Source of the DNA: Xestospongia muta
Lineage: Eukaryota > Porifera > Demospongiae > Haplosclerida > Petrosiidae
Assembly: GCA_963693285.1 (NCBI GenBank)
Contig: OY848926.1
Span: forward strand, 5,564,501 to 5,628,500
DNA: 64,000 nt
Direction of reading: 5' to 3'
Part shown: in pieces, positions 38,401 through 49,529 of the stretch
Layout of the letters: the number at the start of each line of letters is the position of its first letter
Position numbering within the stretch: position 1 is the stretch's first letter
The notes under the pieces: generated by a model
Told to the model about the DNA's origin: nothing
Seen by the model: the letters and a program-made list of their open reading frames with translations, nothing else
Databases searched by the model: none
Program-made: the position numbers and the translations under genes

Positions 38401-41400
38401 GATTCTCTTCCAGTAATCAATACTAATTTACTCTCTAGATCCCTCACTTCATCCAAAGAGTATTGTAATTTATGTATTCTCTTTGTCTTAGACTGTCTCA
38501 GTCTCAAGTGAATAGCTGATGATCTACTTGTAAGAATTCCTTTCCTTGAAGTACCAATCTCATATGAGCCATAAGTGATGATGTTTCTCATTTGACCAAA
38601 TGAAGTGATCTCAACAGATCCTTGTGTCTCTTTTACTGATTGATACCAATCAATTTCACCTTCACAGGTTCTCTAGAAAAGAAATAATATTAAAGTAAGC
38701 AACAAACTTTGCAACTTTACCATCATTTCTGGTAGAGTTGGAGCATGTTTCAATGTCTCCCAAAGTGTTAGACAGCGTTCTTGAAGTTGATGATAATTTG
38801 TAGTTCTAGGAAGATTGTAGATAAGAGGACCAAAACCACTTCCTACATTACGAAGATATAACAATTTGTCTGTGGTTACATCTCCTTCTCCTCCAGCAGC
38901 AGTAGCAAGAGCAACAGTAACAAAGTTCTGAAGACTGGTTACATCTGAACAAACATGGTTACAATGGTAACTAGATTGAGGGAAGAGATTTGTTGTTCAC
39001 CTGTTGTTTCTTTCCTTATCCATGCAACAATATTTTGACACTCTGCAAAAGCTTCCAAACAATCTTTCTTTCTTTTGTCTTTAGCATACGCCTTCAAAAA
39101 CTTGCCTGCTTCCACTACACTTTGATCAATAGTCTTCAAAGTTTGCTCTCCAAGTGATGCTGATGTCTAAAGTGAACAAAATATTAGTGGAGTAATGTGT
39201 TTAAATTGTTTGATGGAATACCTGTCTAGCAACTTTTTCAACTAAACTGAAGTCTCCTGTTAACTGAAGAGTATCTCGAATCTTGATAAATGCTTGAGCA
39301 GCTTCACGATAATTGCACAAATCCCAGTACTGATTCATGCGATCAACTGCACTTTCAATCCATCTACTATCAGAGGATTTACCACGGCAACTATCAGAAG
39401 CTTTTTGAAGATTTTGAAGATCATTATTTAATTTCCTCTTTTCAGTCAGATAATTGGTTTTGAATAAATCATCAACAGTAGATAGTTTCAGTGCACCAGA
39501 GTGAATATTATCAAGTAGTTGTAGACATTGATCAAAGACAGGTTTCCACACAAGATCAATGACTTGTTGAAAGGTAATAGTATGCATTTGTCTATGTATT
39601 TGTGTAAGCTTATTGTTCCAGAATTTATTGAATATGTCACTGCTATGCTTTGATGAAAAGATATAAAATTGTTGAAGATAAGGTTCCAGTGGCTTCGCTT
39701 GTGGGAAACAAATAACTTGACAGCCACCATTACCTCCTTGAGTTGACCTGCAAAGTTTACTGATCTTTTCTTCCTGATAATTTTGCTGAAGCTGAAACAA
39801 GAGTTCATCTTTACCTAAAAAGTGATAAATAAAATATAATATAGCACACAAGATTATATTAAAGTGCTTACCATTAACATTAACAGTTGTTACATGAGTC
39901 ACAAAATGAGTAAGTTGACCAATGTAATCTTTAAACTGTTCAAACTCTTGCAAACGAGTTTCTAAATTTGTTTTTAATACAGCAAATGAAGGGATTCGTA
40001 ATCTGGAACTGAGAGAATTTTGACCATCACTTTTAGTAGTAATGGCTTCACATAATTTGTTCATTTGGTTCTGTTTGGCTCTGATTTGTTTCAATTTAAC
40101 AACAGTAATGTCTCCAGTAGATATACTAGTACAGACTGACTCAAACTGACTGAGAGCACATGTACATATGAGTTGCCAATGACCATCAGATTGTTTTGTG
40201 GTTACTTCAGATTGACGAGCTATTAGAAAATTAATTCAAATAACAAGAATAGTACTACTTACCATAGATCTTTAGGAATCCTGGCCACATATCCCATTCA
40301 AGAAGATCTTCAAAGGGTATTTCTTGATTCTCATCAAATTTTGGATACTTCTTATTCAGAATTTTACCCAGTAACTCAACTAGTTTTTGTGATGTTGTCT
40401 CAATAAGTCTTTCAAACCTTCTTAAATCGTAAGGTTGGGACTAAAACAAAATGTATAAGACATTGCTATTATTACAATCAAAAGACATGCCTTCCATACC
40501 TTAGATTTAAAAACTAAATTGTCCAATGCTTCTGCAGCTTGTATCAAAAATATGTTTCTGAGAACATTAGGAGTCTCCGAACGTAATTCAGCATTTGAAA
40601 AAATGTCAAGTTTTAATTCAATAGGGACAACATTTGACACTCTGGCTTTCACAATTTCTGTTACTATATTCTCCCATATTTCATACAGTTGAGGGTTAGG
40701 AATAATTAACTTCAATAAGTCTTCCCAGAGCTATAAAATAACCCTCTTGAATATATAACAAATACTGGTTTGGTTGAATACCTTCAATTCTTCTTGCTCC
40801 TTTGACAACTTTGTTGTTGTGTATCTGCTAACTGAATAACCAAAAAAAGAACCACCAATCACTGAAGATCTCACGATCCAGTTTTTCAAAAGCCATTGCA
40901 ATTTGTTAACAATGTCCTTCTGTAACTTTGTTGTCTGCTCTGTGCTCTCATGAGATTCTTGAAACTTCTGAACTTTGTCCAAAATGTATAACATTAACAG
41001 AACAGCTGATTTTAAACTAGTCATATAAGGTTTTGTAGAACCAAGCAACTTCATATCTAAACTGTTCATAAGTGTATATCCTGCCTTAGCACTTGATTGA
41101 ATAACCTCAAAACTGCACAAATAAATATAAAAATTATAATGATAATTTAAGTCACACTGTAGCTGAGACTCACTCATCAATCTCTGATTTGTCTATTTTT
41201 TGTTGAATACATGATAACGGTCCAATGAAAACTTCTTGGAACTACAACAATACAAAAAAAATCTATGATTGCTTTGTTTAAATAAAAATCTGAACATATC
41301 TATAAAATGACAAATTATACAAAAACTAACCTCTTTCTCACTAAAATGTAACAGTGATGATACTGAAGTTAAATTTGTTCGTTCACACACACAAGCAATA

Positions 41401-44400
41401 GCAACATCAACAGGCAAAAGATCGCAAAGAACACTAAGATCCTTTGGAGGACAAATGTAAGGAATGATGTAAAGCAATCTCTGATCAAAGGTAAGCAGCA
41501 CTCGCAGTTCATTATAGTGTTTGGTTACAAATCTAAATAGGAGGTAATGTACATAAGTCAACTCCTTAAGTGCTTTTCTCACCCTGATGAATGAGATTCC
41601 ATGCACTTCTGAAGAAAAACCATGCTTAAGACAGGATCTCCCCATTTAATTTTAGTAATAGGAATTACTGAGAATTCATAAGGAGTTGAATCATCATTCA
41701 AAAAGTGATAGAGAGGTAGAGCTCGAAGCACATCCATTACAGAATCAGCTTTTATCTTGGAAATAACAGATTTCAAAATATGCTGAAGTGCCTCAATCAC
41801 ATATTTTCTGATCATTTGTCATTAAAAGCAAGTAGTATTAGAAAAAGATAATTACCTTGTATCGTTTGCTTTCATTAAACTTAATAAGTAAGACATCTCA
41901 TCTCTAGCATCAGCAACCGATATAAACATCATTCTTAACATTGTGAGATAATCTTCATACTCAATCTTAGAAAATAAACTTGACAGCTTATGAAAACAAC
42001 ATATCAGTACAATTCCAGACACCAAACGTTTTTTTGGTTCTAATTTCTCTGATGATATTAGTTCTCTTGAAACTTCAATTAGCCAAGTATGCATTGTCTA
42101 TTTCAAATAAGTACAATGATTTAATAATTCTGCCAAAATATCATATAAATGGATGTAATAAACTTACATTTTTAACTTCAGGAATGTTCCAGTCATGTGA
42201 CCTTCCACGGTGCTCAGTAAGCTGAAGAAAACAAGATTGGAAAAGTGAAAAACAGTTCTCTGTTATTTCTTTAATCTCAAAGTACTCTGGATAACTTCCA
42301 TTCAAGATGGTATTTCTTGGTGTCTGTAAGTATATGTCTAAACATCTATTGCGAATATCAGACACATCTGGAACAGTGAATTTAGGATGATCAGTTCCAG
42401 AGGATCCACCTCCTGTTATAAGTTCCCATCCTCTTTTAAGCCCTCTCATGAAAATATTGCTTTTGTCTTTGGCTTCAGGAAAGATAATAGTGTCAAACTG
42501 TCGATATAGTGCTGCAAAGATTAAGTACACATGTGATCTAAATATAATGTGTAATTCTACCTGAAAGGAATATTTTTGATTCTGCAATTTTCAGCAATCT
42601 ATTGGTCTCTCCTAATTGGTGTGGAGGAGCTCTATACAGATATTCATAGGGATGTCCAACTTCTTCCATTCGTTTTGAAAACACAACATATTTGTAAGGA
42701 ATTCCTATGGAATTTCTCATTTCCATTTTCAGCAGATCAACATTAGCTTTAACCATAAACCTCATAACTCGAAGGTTTTCAACATTTCTGTAGTTTAATA
42801 GAGTTATGCATGACAAAAATATATTAGATACCTATGAACATGACCAGGACCAATGTCTCTTCCAGATAACTTTGGTGTAAAAAACCTCAAGTAAATACTT
42901 GAAGTATCATCCTCCCATTCCCAAACATCCAATGGAACAATAACTTTAAATTGAATTGTCATTGACTTGTCCATAGGAGGATCAAATATTTTCGGTTTTG
43001 GTGAAGAAATCAAAGGCCTAAACATTAGATCAATCAACATTCTATGAATAAAGAAAAAATAAAGCTTACCTATTTTTATCAGGAGCAGGATTATTTCCTC
43101 CTCCTCTTGTTGCCATAGCATAAGTTGGAGTACTAGTAGTGGCTGAACTTCCAAATATTTTTCTTGAACTTCCAGATGCTCCTGCGGTACCTTGACTTAA
43201 ATTTTTGTTTACATCATCCTTCTTGACTGAATGATTTTCACCAGATGTAGATCCAGGCTCCAAAGGATGATCAATCACAGTCTCAACACTTTTAGCTAAA
43301 GATCATAATAAATTAACAGCATTAAATCATTGATGGTACTATTAAAAATTACCTTGTTGTTGGTGTTGGTCTTTTTGCTGTTGTATGTCTTGTTGTTGAG
43401 AGCCTTGTTGCTGTTGGCTTTGTTGTTGTTGACCTTGTTGTTGTGTATCTTGTTGCTGTTGGCTTTGTTGTTGTTGACCTTGTTGTTGTGTGTCTTGTTG
43501 CTGTTGGCTTTGTTGCTCTTGACCTTGTTGTTGTGTGTCCTGTTGCTGTTGGCTTTGTTGTTGTTGACCTTGTTGTTCTGTGTCTTGTTGCTGTTGGCTT
43601 TGTTGTTCTGTATCTTGTTGCTGTTGGCTTTGTTGTTGTTGTTGACCTTGTTGTTGTTGGTCTTGCTGTTGTGAGCCTTGTTGTTGTTGGCTTTGTTGTT
43701 GTGTATCCTGTTGCTGTTGGCTTTGTTGTTGTTGACCTTGTTGTTGTTGGCCTTGCTGCTGGCTTTGTTGTTGTTCACCTTGTTGTTGTTGGCCTTGCTG
43801 TTGTGAGTCTTGTTGCTGTTGGCTTCGTTGTTGTGTGTCTTGTTGCTGTTGGCTTTGTTGTTGTTGACCTTGTTGTTGTGAGCCTTGTTGGTGTTGACCT
43901 CGTTGTTGTGAACCTTGTTGGTATTGATCTTGTTGTTGTTGGTCTAGTTGCTGCTGTAAACCTTGTTGATTTATTTGCAGTTGACCTTCATTTTGTTGGT
44001 TTTGGGCTTTATCCTGTTGATGTGATTGCTCTTGTTGTTGAACTTGTTGCTGTTGAACTTGCTGTTGTTGGTTTTGTCGGACTTGCTGTTGAATTTGTTG
44101 CTGTTGACCTTGTTGCTGTTGGTCTTGCTGAGACATTTTATTGTCATCTGTTAAGTGATATATAGAAGTATTACTGTCTTGATGACCTATTTGATCATGA
44201 TATAATTGTCTCATAGATTCTGCTTTATATTGGTTGTCTCCAAACTGAAGATTAGAATTAGCTACTTCTCCACCAACTGATGTTTGGTTAGTACCACCAC
44301 TCTGTTGTGAAGTAGCCTGACTGGTCTGAAGTGGAGTAAGACCAGGAGGATGAGGAAGTGTCAGTCCTTTATCTAGGTCTGCTGGAGAAGTGTTATTTAA

Positions 44401-45510
44401 CGAAGACTGCTTCATTTTTTGACGCATTACTGCTCCTCCTTTATCAGAATAGACCAATACACTAGAATCAAATGTTGACTCAGTGTCACCTTGTTCATCA
44501 AAAGAACTATTACTTGACTGATGCTTAGTAGCCTGAGATGAATCAGGTATGGTTCGTGAGAAAGAGGTTGTTGAGGGTGTGGTTATGGATGAATGTGGTT
44601 CTGAACCCATTGGCACAGGACTGTAGTCCATTGTGTGCTGAGAGTGTTGGTAAGGAGAAGACGTGGATGGAATATAGGTAATAGCACCCTCAATAGGAAC
44701 TGAAGTTTGCATAATAGGAGTAGTAGGCTGTACTGAAGAGTACCCAGCACTTCCTTGAGCAGGATAATAATGTTCCTGACCAGCAGAAGATTGATAGCTG
44801 GTTTTAGGCATTGATACCTCAGCAGGCTGAGTTCCCCATGTTTGGGGATACATTTGGTATTGTGGTTGCATATGCACCTGTTGTTGTAACATTTGTTGAT
44901 GGTACATCAATTGTTGATGCTGTAACATTTGTTGTTGGTGTTGTTGTTGACCAGTTTGTTGTTGTTGACCAATTTGTTGCTGTTGAAGTTGGGGCTGTTG
45001 CTGGTATAGTTGTTGTTGTTGTTGTTGTTGTTGTTGTTGCTGTTGTGATTGCTGTCTAAACATGGCTTCCATTTGAACTTGTGTCATTGCTGGTTGAACA
45101 GAAGGAGTTAAAGAATCATCTGAATGTTGGGAGTGGGTTTGATGGCTACCTTCTTGTGGTAACTCCTGAGTAAGAGGAGCCAGATGTGGTTGTATTGTTT
45201 GGCACCAATAACACACTGGTAAGTTTATAACAAGTGGGGCTGAGCAATTAACATTAACACATCTTTTGAAGTGGGTTTGTTGGAACAGTTGAGGATCTTG
45301 TGGTGCTGAGCAGAACACACAATTCTGAGCAGACAAATGTAACAGAGAGCAACACAGCAAACAAGGTTTACGGGATACTTCCTGTACATGTTGTGGCATT
45401 CCACAAAGTGAACAGAATGGGTCATCAGGAAGACGTAATGGTTTTCTACATGCTTTGCAAAGAACAGGTGAAGTTGGAGAATTACCAGAACCTCCAGATT
45501 TCTCCGACAT
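23781..45510 (-). CDS. RNF213: RNF213-like giant AAA+ E3 ubiquitin ligase, gene B (complete, multi-exon)
   Basis: Second complete array member, same strand and exon layout as gene A. The ATG is at 45510 (MSEKSGG) and the stop at 23781-23783. All family signatures are present: three zinc ribbons, CBM20-like domain, UBA-like exon, AAA2 P-loop, intact AAA3 and AAA4, degenerate AAA1/5/6, E3 module and RZ finger. No RING is seen. It differs from A by a very Q-rich N-terminal region encoded by a 45-bp minisatellite, a shorter acidic linker, and a CBM20-like domain that has lost the LGNW motif. I see no disabling change in the exons I could follow. Predicted role is the family's: ATP-driven, RZ-dependent ubiquitin ligase in the cytosol. 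Confidence 0.9.
26408..26587 (-). other. Gene B RZ finger
   Basis: Exon 26553-26587 gives FYQCPNGHPYFVSE with the upstream residues; exon 26408-26505 gives CGQPMQQYNCPQCKC and AIGGQNHQL. All zinc ligands and the His-x6-Cys pair are present. An additional Cys follows the last CxxC (CKC), shared with gene C but not A. Confidence 0.88.
26588..30280 (-). other. Gene B E3 module (no RING visible)
   Basis: Same landmark segments as gene A, including QFPFFWLVKETIDSKLENAK near 29430, SFFMEVVSSLCFGQPNPPEP near 28220, and VDKVPVIRSFLLQLLLEHK near 28090. Where the RING is expected (28316-28644) the exons read SVRAVQLFVEHIVTKFSIVD, then FLKSQPDFTKAKTVQNIQKV, then LRALDGDTGNKLKYS, with no Cys/His cluster. 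Confidence 0.75.
30281..30466 (-). other. Gene B acidic linker (short form)
   Basis: A Glu-rich segment of about 60 residues at the AAA6/E3 junction, including SEQNMETLAEHMTGEEMESE. It is about half the length of the gene A linker and nearly the same as that of gene C. Confidence 0.55.
30467..37020 (-). other. Gene B AAA+ core, AAA1-AAA6
   Basis: AAA2 P-loop RAGMGKS is at 36142-36162. AAA3 Walker A GETGCGKT is at 34549-34572 and Walker B FFDEANT at about 34288-34317. AAA4 Walker A GKPGSSKS is at 33192-33215, Walker B VVLDEVGLAED at about 32918-32953, and the sensor GISNWALDPAKMNRG at about 32714-32759. AAA5 (FVLFGSSFPKD, LLNLENLYES) at about 31660-32440 and AAA6 at about 30467-31620 are degenerate. 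AAA1 (LPLPTHEEVLLCSERTTDEE) lies near 36690. The pattern of active and inactive modules equals that of gene A. Confidence 0.85.
37051..38306 (-). other. Gene B exon with two UBA-like segments
   Basis: Large exon with a helical start (VDGVVEKLRSQASEMEKDLE) and two UBA-like segments: ESCGFSRKLILLAFERCAKP and LMQAGFSLEECKTAAERYPD, followed by NTQKAMEYI. They are separated by an acidic stretch. The middle part (about 37950-38120) is nearly identical to gene C while the flanks differ more. Confidence 0.6.
38360..42540 (-). other. Gene B N-terminal arm (helical)
   Basis: Exons for the Leu-rich helical arm. Shared marks are VALATAAGGEGDVTT near 38890, GSGFGPLIYNLP near 38830, DLESKLVLITGRESGERQKV near 38400, and VIGGSFFGYSVSRYTT near 40830. 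It is clearly closer to gene C than to gene A but much less conserved than the AAA core. Confidence 0.65.
42561..43017 (-). other. Gene B CBM20-like domain (degenerate)
   Basis: Exon 42832-43017 reads IQFKVIVPLDVWEWEDDTSS and then IYLRFFTPKLSGRDIGPGHV; exon 42561-42787 continues VDLLKMEMRNSIGIPYKYVV. Fold-type strands and the IPYKY segment are kept, but the LGNW motif of gene A is replaced by LSGRDIGP, so the main aromatic binding residue seems lost. Confidence 0.6.
43371..43960 (-). repeat. Coding 45-bp minisatellite (polyglutamine-type repeat)
   Basis: A direct repeat of a 45-bp unit encoding DTQQQGQQQQSQQQQ. Four regular units in a row lie near the 3' end of the exon (43380-43580); irregular variants continue to about 43960. 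All stays in frame. Reading frames on the + strand across this stretch (Leu/Val-rich) are shadows of the repeat. Confidence 0.85.
45009..45043. repeat. (CAA)n trinucleotide run, polyglutamine
   Basis: Uninterrupted TTG repeats on the + strand encode about ten or more consecutive Gln in gene B. Likely length-polymorphic. Confidence 0.85.
45203..45468 (-). other. Gene B triple zinc-ribbon N-terminus
   Basis: Three paired CxxC modules: CKAC...CSLCG, CLLC...CVFCS, and C-x4-C...CYWC. Spacing matches gene A almost exactly although the sequence between the Cys pairs has diverged. Confidence 0.75.
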
Positions 45511-45528
45511 TATGTTTTATATCTATGC

Positions 45529-45966
45529 CTGTGTACAAACACAAATTCTAGTTAATCAATTATCACACTCAACCCACTATTATTAAAATTAATTATTAAA
45601 CATTAATATCAACATTCTTGTATCTAGTTCCCTCCCCTTTGCAAGAACATCATGATCTAAAGACTATCTAGCATCTAGACAAAACGCTTCCCAGTTTGCT
45701 ATTAGAATTGGGAACTGGCATCGTTAGTATAAATAGTAAACCACATTATTTAGAGATTAGGAAGGTTTAGGTTTACAGTATGAGTGTCATTGTATGACAT
45801 TACTTTTATTCTGCTACTTGGGCCCATTGCTGGATTCATTAGAAAACTACTAAATTTTCTAAAATATAGACATTGGCTCTTGTTAGAAAATAGATAAATG
45901 ATAGGTTTTATAAGAAGAAGGATTACAACGCTTCTTCCTACCTTTAATGATATTAAGAAGACTTAC
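45529..45966 (-). other. 5'UTR intron of gene B
   Basis: A possible acceptor (GTGTTTGTACACAG) ends at 45529 and the donor GTAAGTCTT is at 45966. The donor matches that of gene A in sequence and in distance to the shared upstream block. About 440 bp, AT-rich, nothing else seen. Confidence 0.5.
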
Positions 45967-46062
45967 CAGTACTATCTAAAGTCACTCTCGATACTACTTC
46001 AGTGTCTGGCTGGTCAGTAGAACAAGAAATGACTACAATCAAATCAAGAGATTTCTTATGAA
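45967..46062 (-). promoter_or_regulatory. Gene B 5'UTR exon and promoter-proximal region
   Basis: The exon ends at the donor at 45966/45967. The TTCTTATGAA block at 46053-46062 lies 87 bp upstream of the donor (85 bp in gene A). No CCAAT box is seen here. The transcription start cannot be placed. Confidence 0.4.
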
Positions 46063-46880
46063 CTGTGACGAAAGAAATGAGAAGTTAAAGAAATTCACTG
46101 TCTACCAGTGAATGGACGGGGTCATCCCTCCAAACTTCAAATGGGTGGGGCTGAATTATTAAACAATTATCGTGTAAAAGCAGAAACGAGGGAATACAGA
46201 ACTAAAATGGGTGGAGTTGAGTTATTATAGGAACTAACCAGAGAGTAGAGTTATTTATTGGTACCTTCTCTTAGTAAATATGAATCTGTTTGTCAAAGAC
46301 ATGTGTAGATTCTATGTAACTTACCTGTTTGTAAAATAAAATAATGACTATACATTAGAGATAATGTAGTTTTTAGAAAGCTCAAAGTAATTCCGATAAC
46401 TAATGGAAGCACAAGCCACATATCAAGTTTATGTTCATGATTCCTATTACTTATTATTTATTTTATCTTATTTTGTTATATCTTCTTTACCATTTGTTCT
46501 CTTACCTGTTTTATTACTACTAATAACCTAACTGAAATTTACCCAAAACTTACCTTACTTGTCTTCATTGTATAATGTGTGTATATCTAAGTACAATAAC
46601 ATTGACTATTACTATTATAAACATATGAAAATAGCAAATTGTATATTTGTGCTATATAATATATATGTAAATCAAAAGTAATTTTAAAAGAGCAGCACAT
46701 GTACACACACACAATACAACTAGAATAATATACAATTATATATTGTGTCATAAGAACTTGCCATACAACCCTAATAAATTAACTGACATAAATTAATAAC
46801 AGTACCGTACTACAGTGATCACTCAATAAGTATTATATAAATTGTGTATATGGAAGTTCAATCAAGTATCTACACTAATA
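46063..46880. other. Spacer between gene C (3' end) and gene B (5' end)
   Basis: No gene is visible. A perfect TTCACTG-N5-CAGTGAA palindrome is at 46094-46112. From there to 46880 the sequence aligns almost along its whole length with 57-961. It should include the 3'UTR of gene C near 46880. Confidence 0.55.
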
Positions 46881-49529
46881 TTAATCTCTAATATCATGTT
46901 CATGTTGTTGTTGGTAGAATACTATAGCTTTCCATGTAGCTACAGCTTGACCAACTGTAATAGTCTGTGAGAACTGTTCTTCAAATTGAGGAGGTAGTCC
47001 CTCTAATTTATAGTTATCCAAGTGAGCAACTAATGTATCAATAAGACTACAGACAATATTATATAAAAATGTCTCATAGTTAGATATAATACTTACGGCC
47101 AATCCTTTTCCTTAGGGTTTCTATGACGGACATTGGTTTCAATAAACTCATAAAGAAGGTTAAGTAGAGGAGGAATATCAAATTGTCGTAATAACTTTCC
47201 GAGTTCCTTCTCTACATCTTTGTCTAATGCTTGTAGAAAGTCTAGACCCAATGAATCAAAAGGCTCCTAGTTAATATAAACACATAATACATTATGTCAG
47301 TGTGTAGGTGATCTCTTTACTTGTCTGGATAGAGTGAGTGTCTTAGCCATTTGTACTGATATTGTCTCCCACAGTGATAAGATATGACCCAAACTACAAT
47401 ACTCCATAGCCTATAATAACACAATGACTGTTAACATTGGATATAGCTAATATACCTTCTTGCTAGTAAACTTTCTTTCCATTTTTAATACTTTCTTGAC
47501 ATATTTCTTTAGTTCTGTATTAGCATCAGTTCTTCCAGAGGAGAGAAATCCAATTACTATCTCTACTACATCAAGGCACTCTCTTAAACTTTGCATTGTA
47601 CGTAGTTCAGTAACTATCTCTGTTTGTTGTCTGACACTGAGTTTGATCTAAAGAAGACACAAGAATATAACTGATGATTAGTGTCTATCTCTATTACCTG
47701 TGGTGATACATTCTTCCTAATGTTAGCAAATGTTTCAGCAGTGTACACATCTTTTCTGTATACAACTTGAGGGATTTCTAGTTGAATAAGAGGTTTGCCA
47801 TGGATAAAACGGTCCACGACATGTTTCTCTAATGCAGGGAGATCATAAGTGACATTTTGTCCTTTTCCATGTTCCAGAGAATAATGACAGTGAGAGAGAA
47901 CAATAGAGAGAAGTTGATGTTCATACTCCAGGAGGTGACAGTGTTGGATATGACTAACTGGTACCTTGTGTTCTCTCCACATAATACTAAACACATTAGT
48001 ATCAGATCATACTAATCAATGATATAAGACTTACTCTTTCTTTTGTTTCTTTTTTAACTGAGAGCGACACTTCTCTATAAAGTCATTGTGTACTCCGACT
48101 AGTAAATCAACTAAAGCAACTGTACATACTCCTGGACCAGTCAGGGTAGGAATGATATAAGAGAGAGGAAGAGATTCATCCCAAGTAACTCTTGTCAGAT
48201 ATTCAGAGTTAACAGGAACACGTGCTAATAGAAATACAACAGTAAATTGTGGTAATATCTGGTCTATAATATTTACAATGTTCTTTGAGTTTGTCTTTTA
48301 CTAAACTCCAGGCATTTCTAACACAATCAAGTTTCTCATGGAACTGGTTCCTTTTCTGTTCAGTATGACTTCCTATACTATATCAGTAATATACTAACAA
48401 GGTAAGTGATTACTGTACCTTTCCCTAGTTCTCTAATGAACTGTCCTATAGTGTATTCAGCTACATCAGTTTTGTCCAGTCTTCTGTGACTAAGTTCATA
48501 CATTTGTTGTTGTAGTTTTACAATACCAGGTAGATACTGAGTAGCTCTTAAGAGAGGCTCCTAATAAAATAAGATATTAATGAAGTAATCTTTATATAAT
48601 ACCTGTTTTATGAACTCATGTAGGATAGGACAAGTGTCTTTGTGTGTCTGTAGAGTTTGAAAGAGGTGTTCCAATGTGATCCGAGAACGATAGGTCCACA
48701 AGTGAGGGAGAATATCCTTAGGAGATACAGATATTCTCTCATGAATTACATAAAACAAACGATCTCGATCTGTGAAGAGAAGAAGTCAGTATTTTTAATT
48801 TACTAGATGGATTGTTAACCTTCTCTCTTGTCATTTACAAGCAGAAGTGTTGTTTGTTGTAATGTCACCTCCAATTTCTAAATAATAAGTTGATATATTA
48901 CAATATTCATTTAGAGAAGATATTCAGAGTTACTTACATTTAATATAGGTTCAATGTAGACACTATTAAAACATCTCTCCCATTCTGTTCTAGCATTTCT
49001 AGCACCTAATGTTGCATATGTGGATACACCAGTAGCTACAGAAAAGTAAAAAGGATTATAATTTCATGAAATCTCTGGTCACTCACGAATGTTACGTTCC
49101 TCTGTGACAATATCTTTGAGTATCATATGTAAGATAAGACAAGACTCATCCTTACTCTTCCCTATAGCTCGACTCAAAATATCAATATCACACTGTAAAT
49201 GTTTCCAGAAGAAGAGAGGTAAGTCTGCAGGTCTGACTTTACCCTTGGTAAGATCTAGTAGACCTTCAATAGCATGCTAATATAAAGACATCATCATTAA
49301 CTCTACATATTAACATTAGTTATATACCTCATTGTTACATGATGCCCATAATAATGATATATGCATTAGAACTCTAACAATGGCACAGGCTGCTGGAGAT
49401 AAAATTCTTTCAGATGAAGGGACAGTTCCACGTTGATCAGGATGACCAAGTGCATAGCCTGTTTCAGTAGTATCAGTGCTAAAGAATTGAGTTTCGAATG
49501 AGCAGAAAATAGAAGGAACATCTACTCAC
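46881..49529 (-). other. Gene C C-terminal domain exons
   Basis: Same exon series as A and B, with YDLPALEKHVVDRF near 47840 and a final exon ending YQQQHEHDIRD at 46881. The 3' end and flank are closest to gene A. Confidence 0.78.

Larger units (their letters stand above)
43071..45202 (-). other. Gene B disordered Q-rich N-terminal region
   Basis: Main exon 43353 to the start codon plus a smaller exon around 43071-43295. After the ribbons come a pure glutamine run (about 45009-45043), a Ser/Thr/Pro-rich stretch, and then a Q-rich minisatellite. The intron between the exons is 43296-43352. No folded domain is recognised. Such regions often drive condensation or protein contacts; that is inference. 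Confidence 0.65.

Noticed and set aside
43330..43674. Second + strand hydrophobic reading frame resembling a membrane protein
   Set aside because: Another antisense frame of the same CAA/CAG-rich repeat.
43443..44165. Long + strand Leu/Val-rich reading frame of 240 codons
   Set aside because: It is the antisense of the glutamine minisatellite of gene B; codon repetition alone keeps it open.
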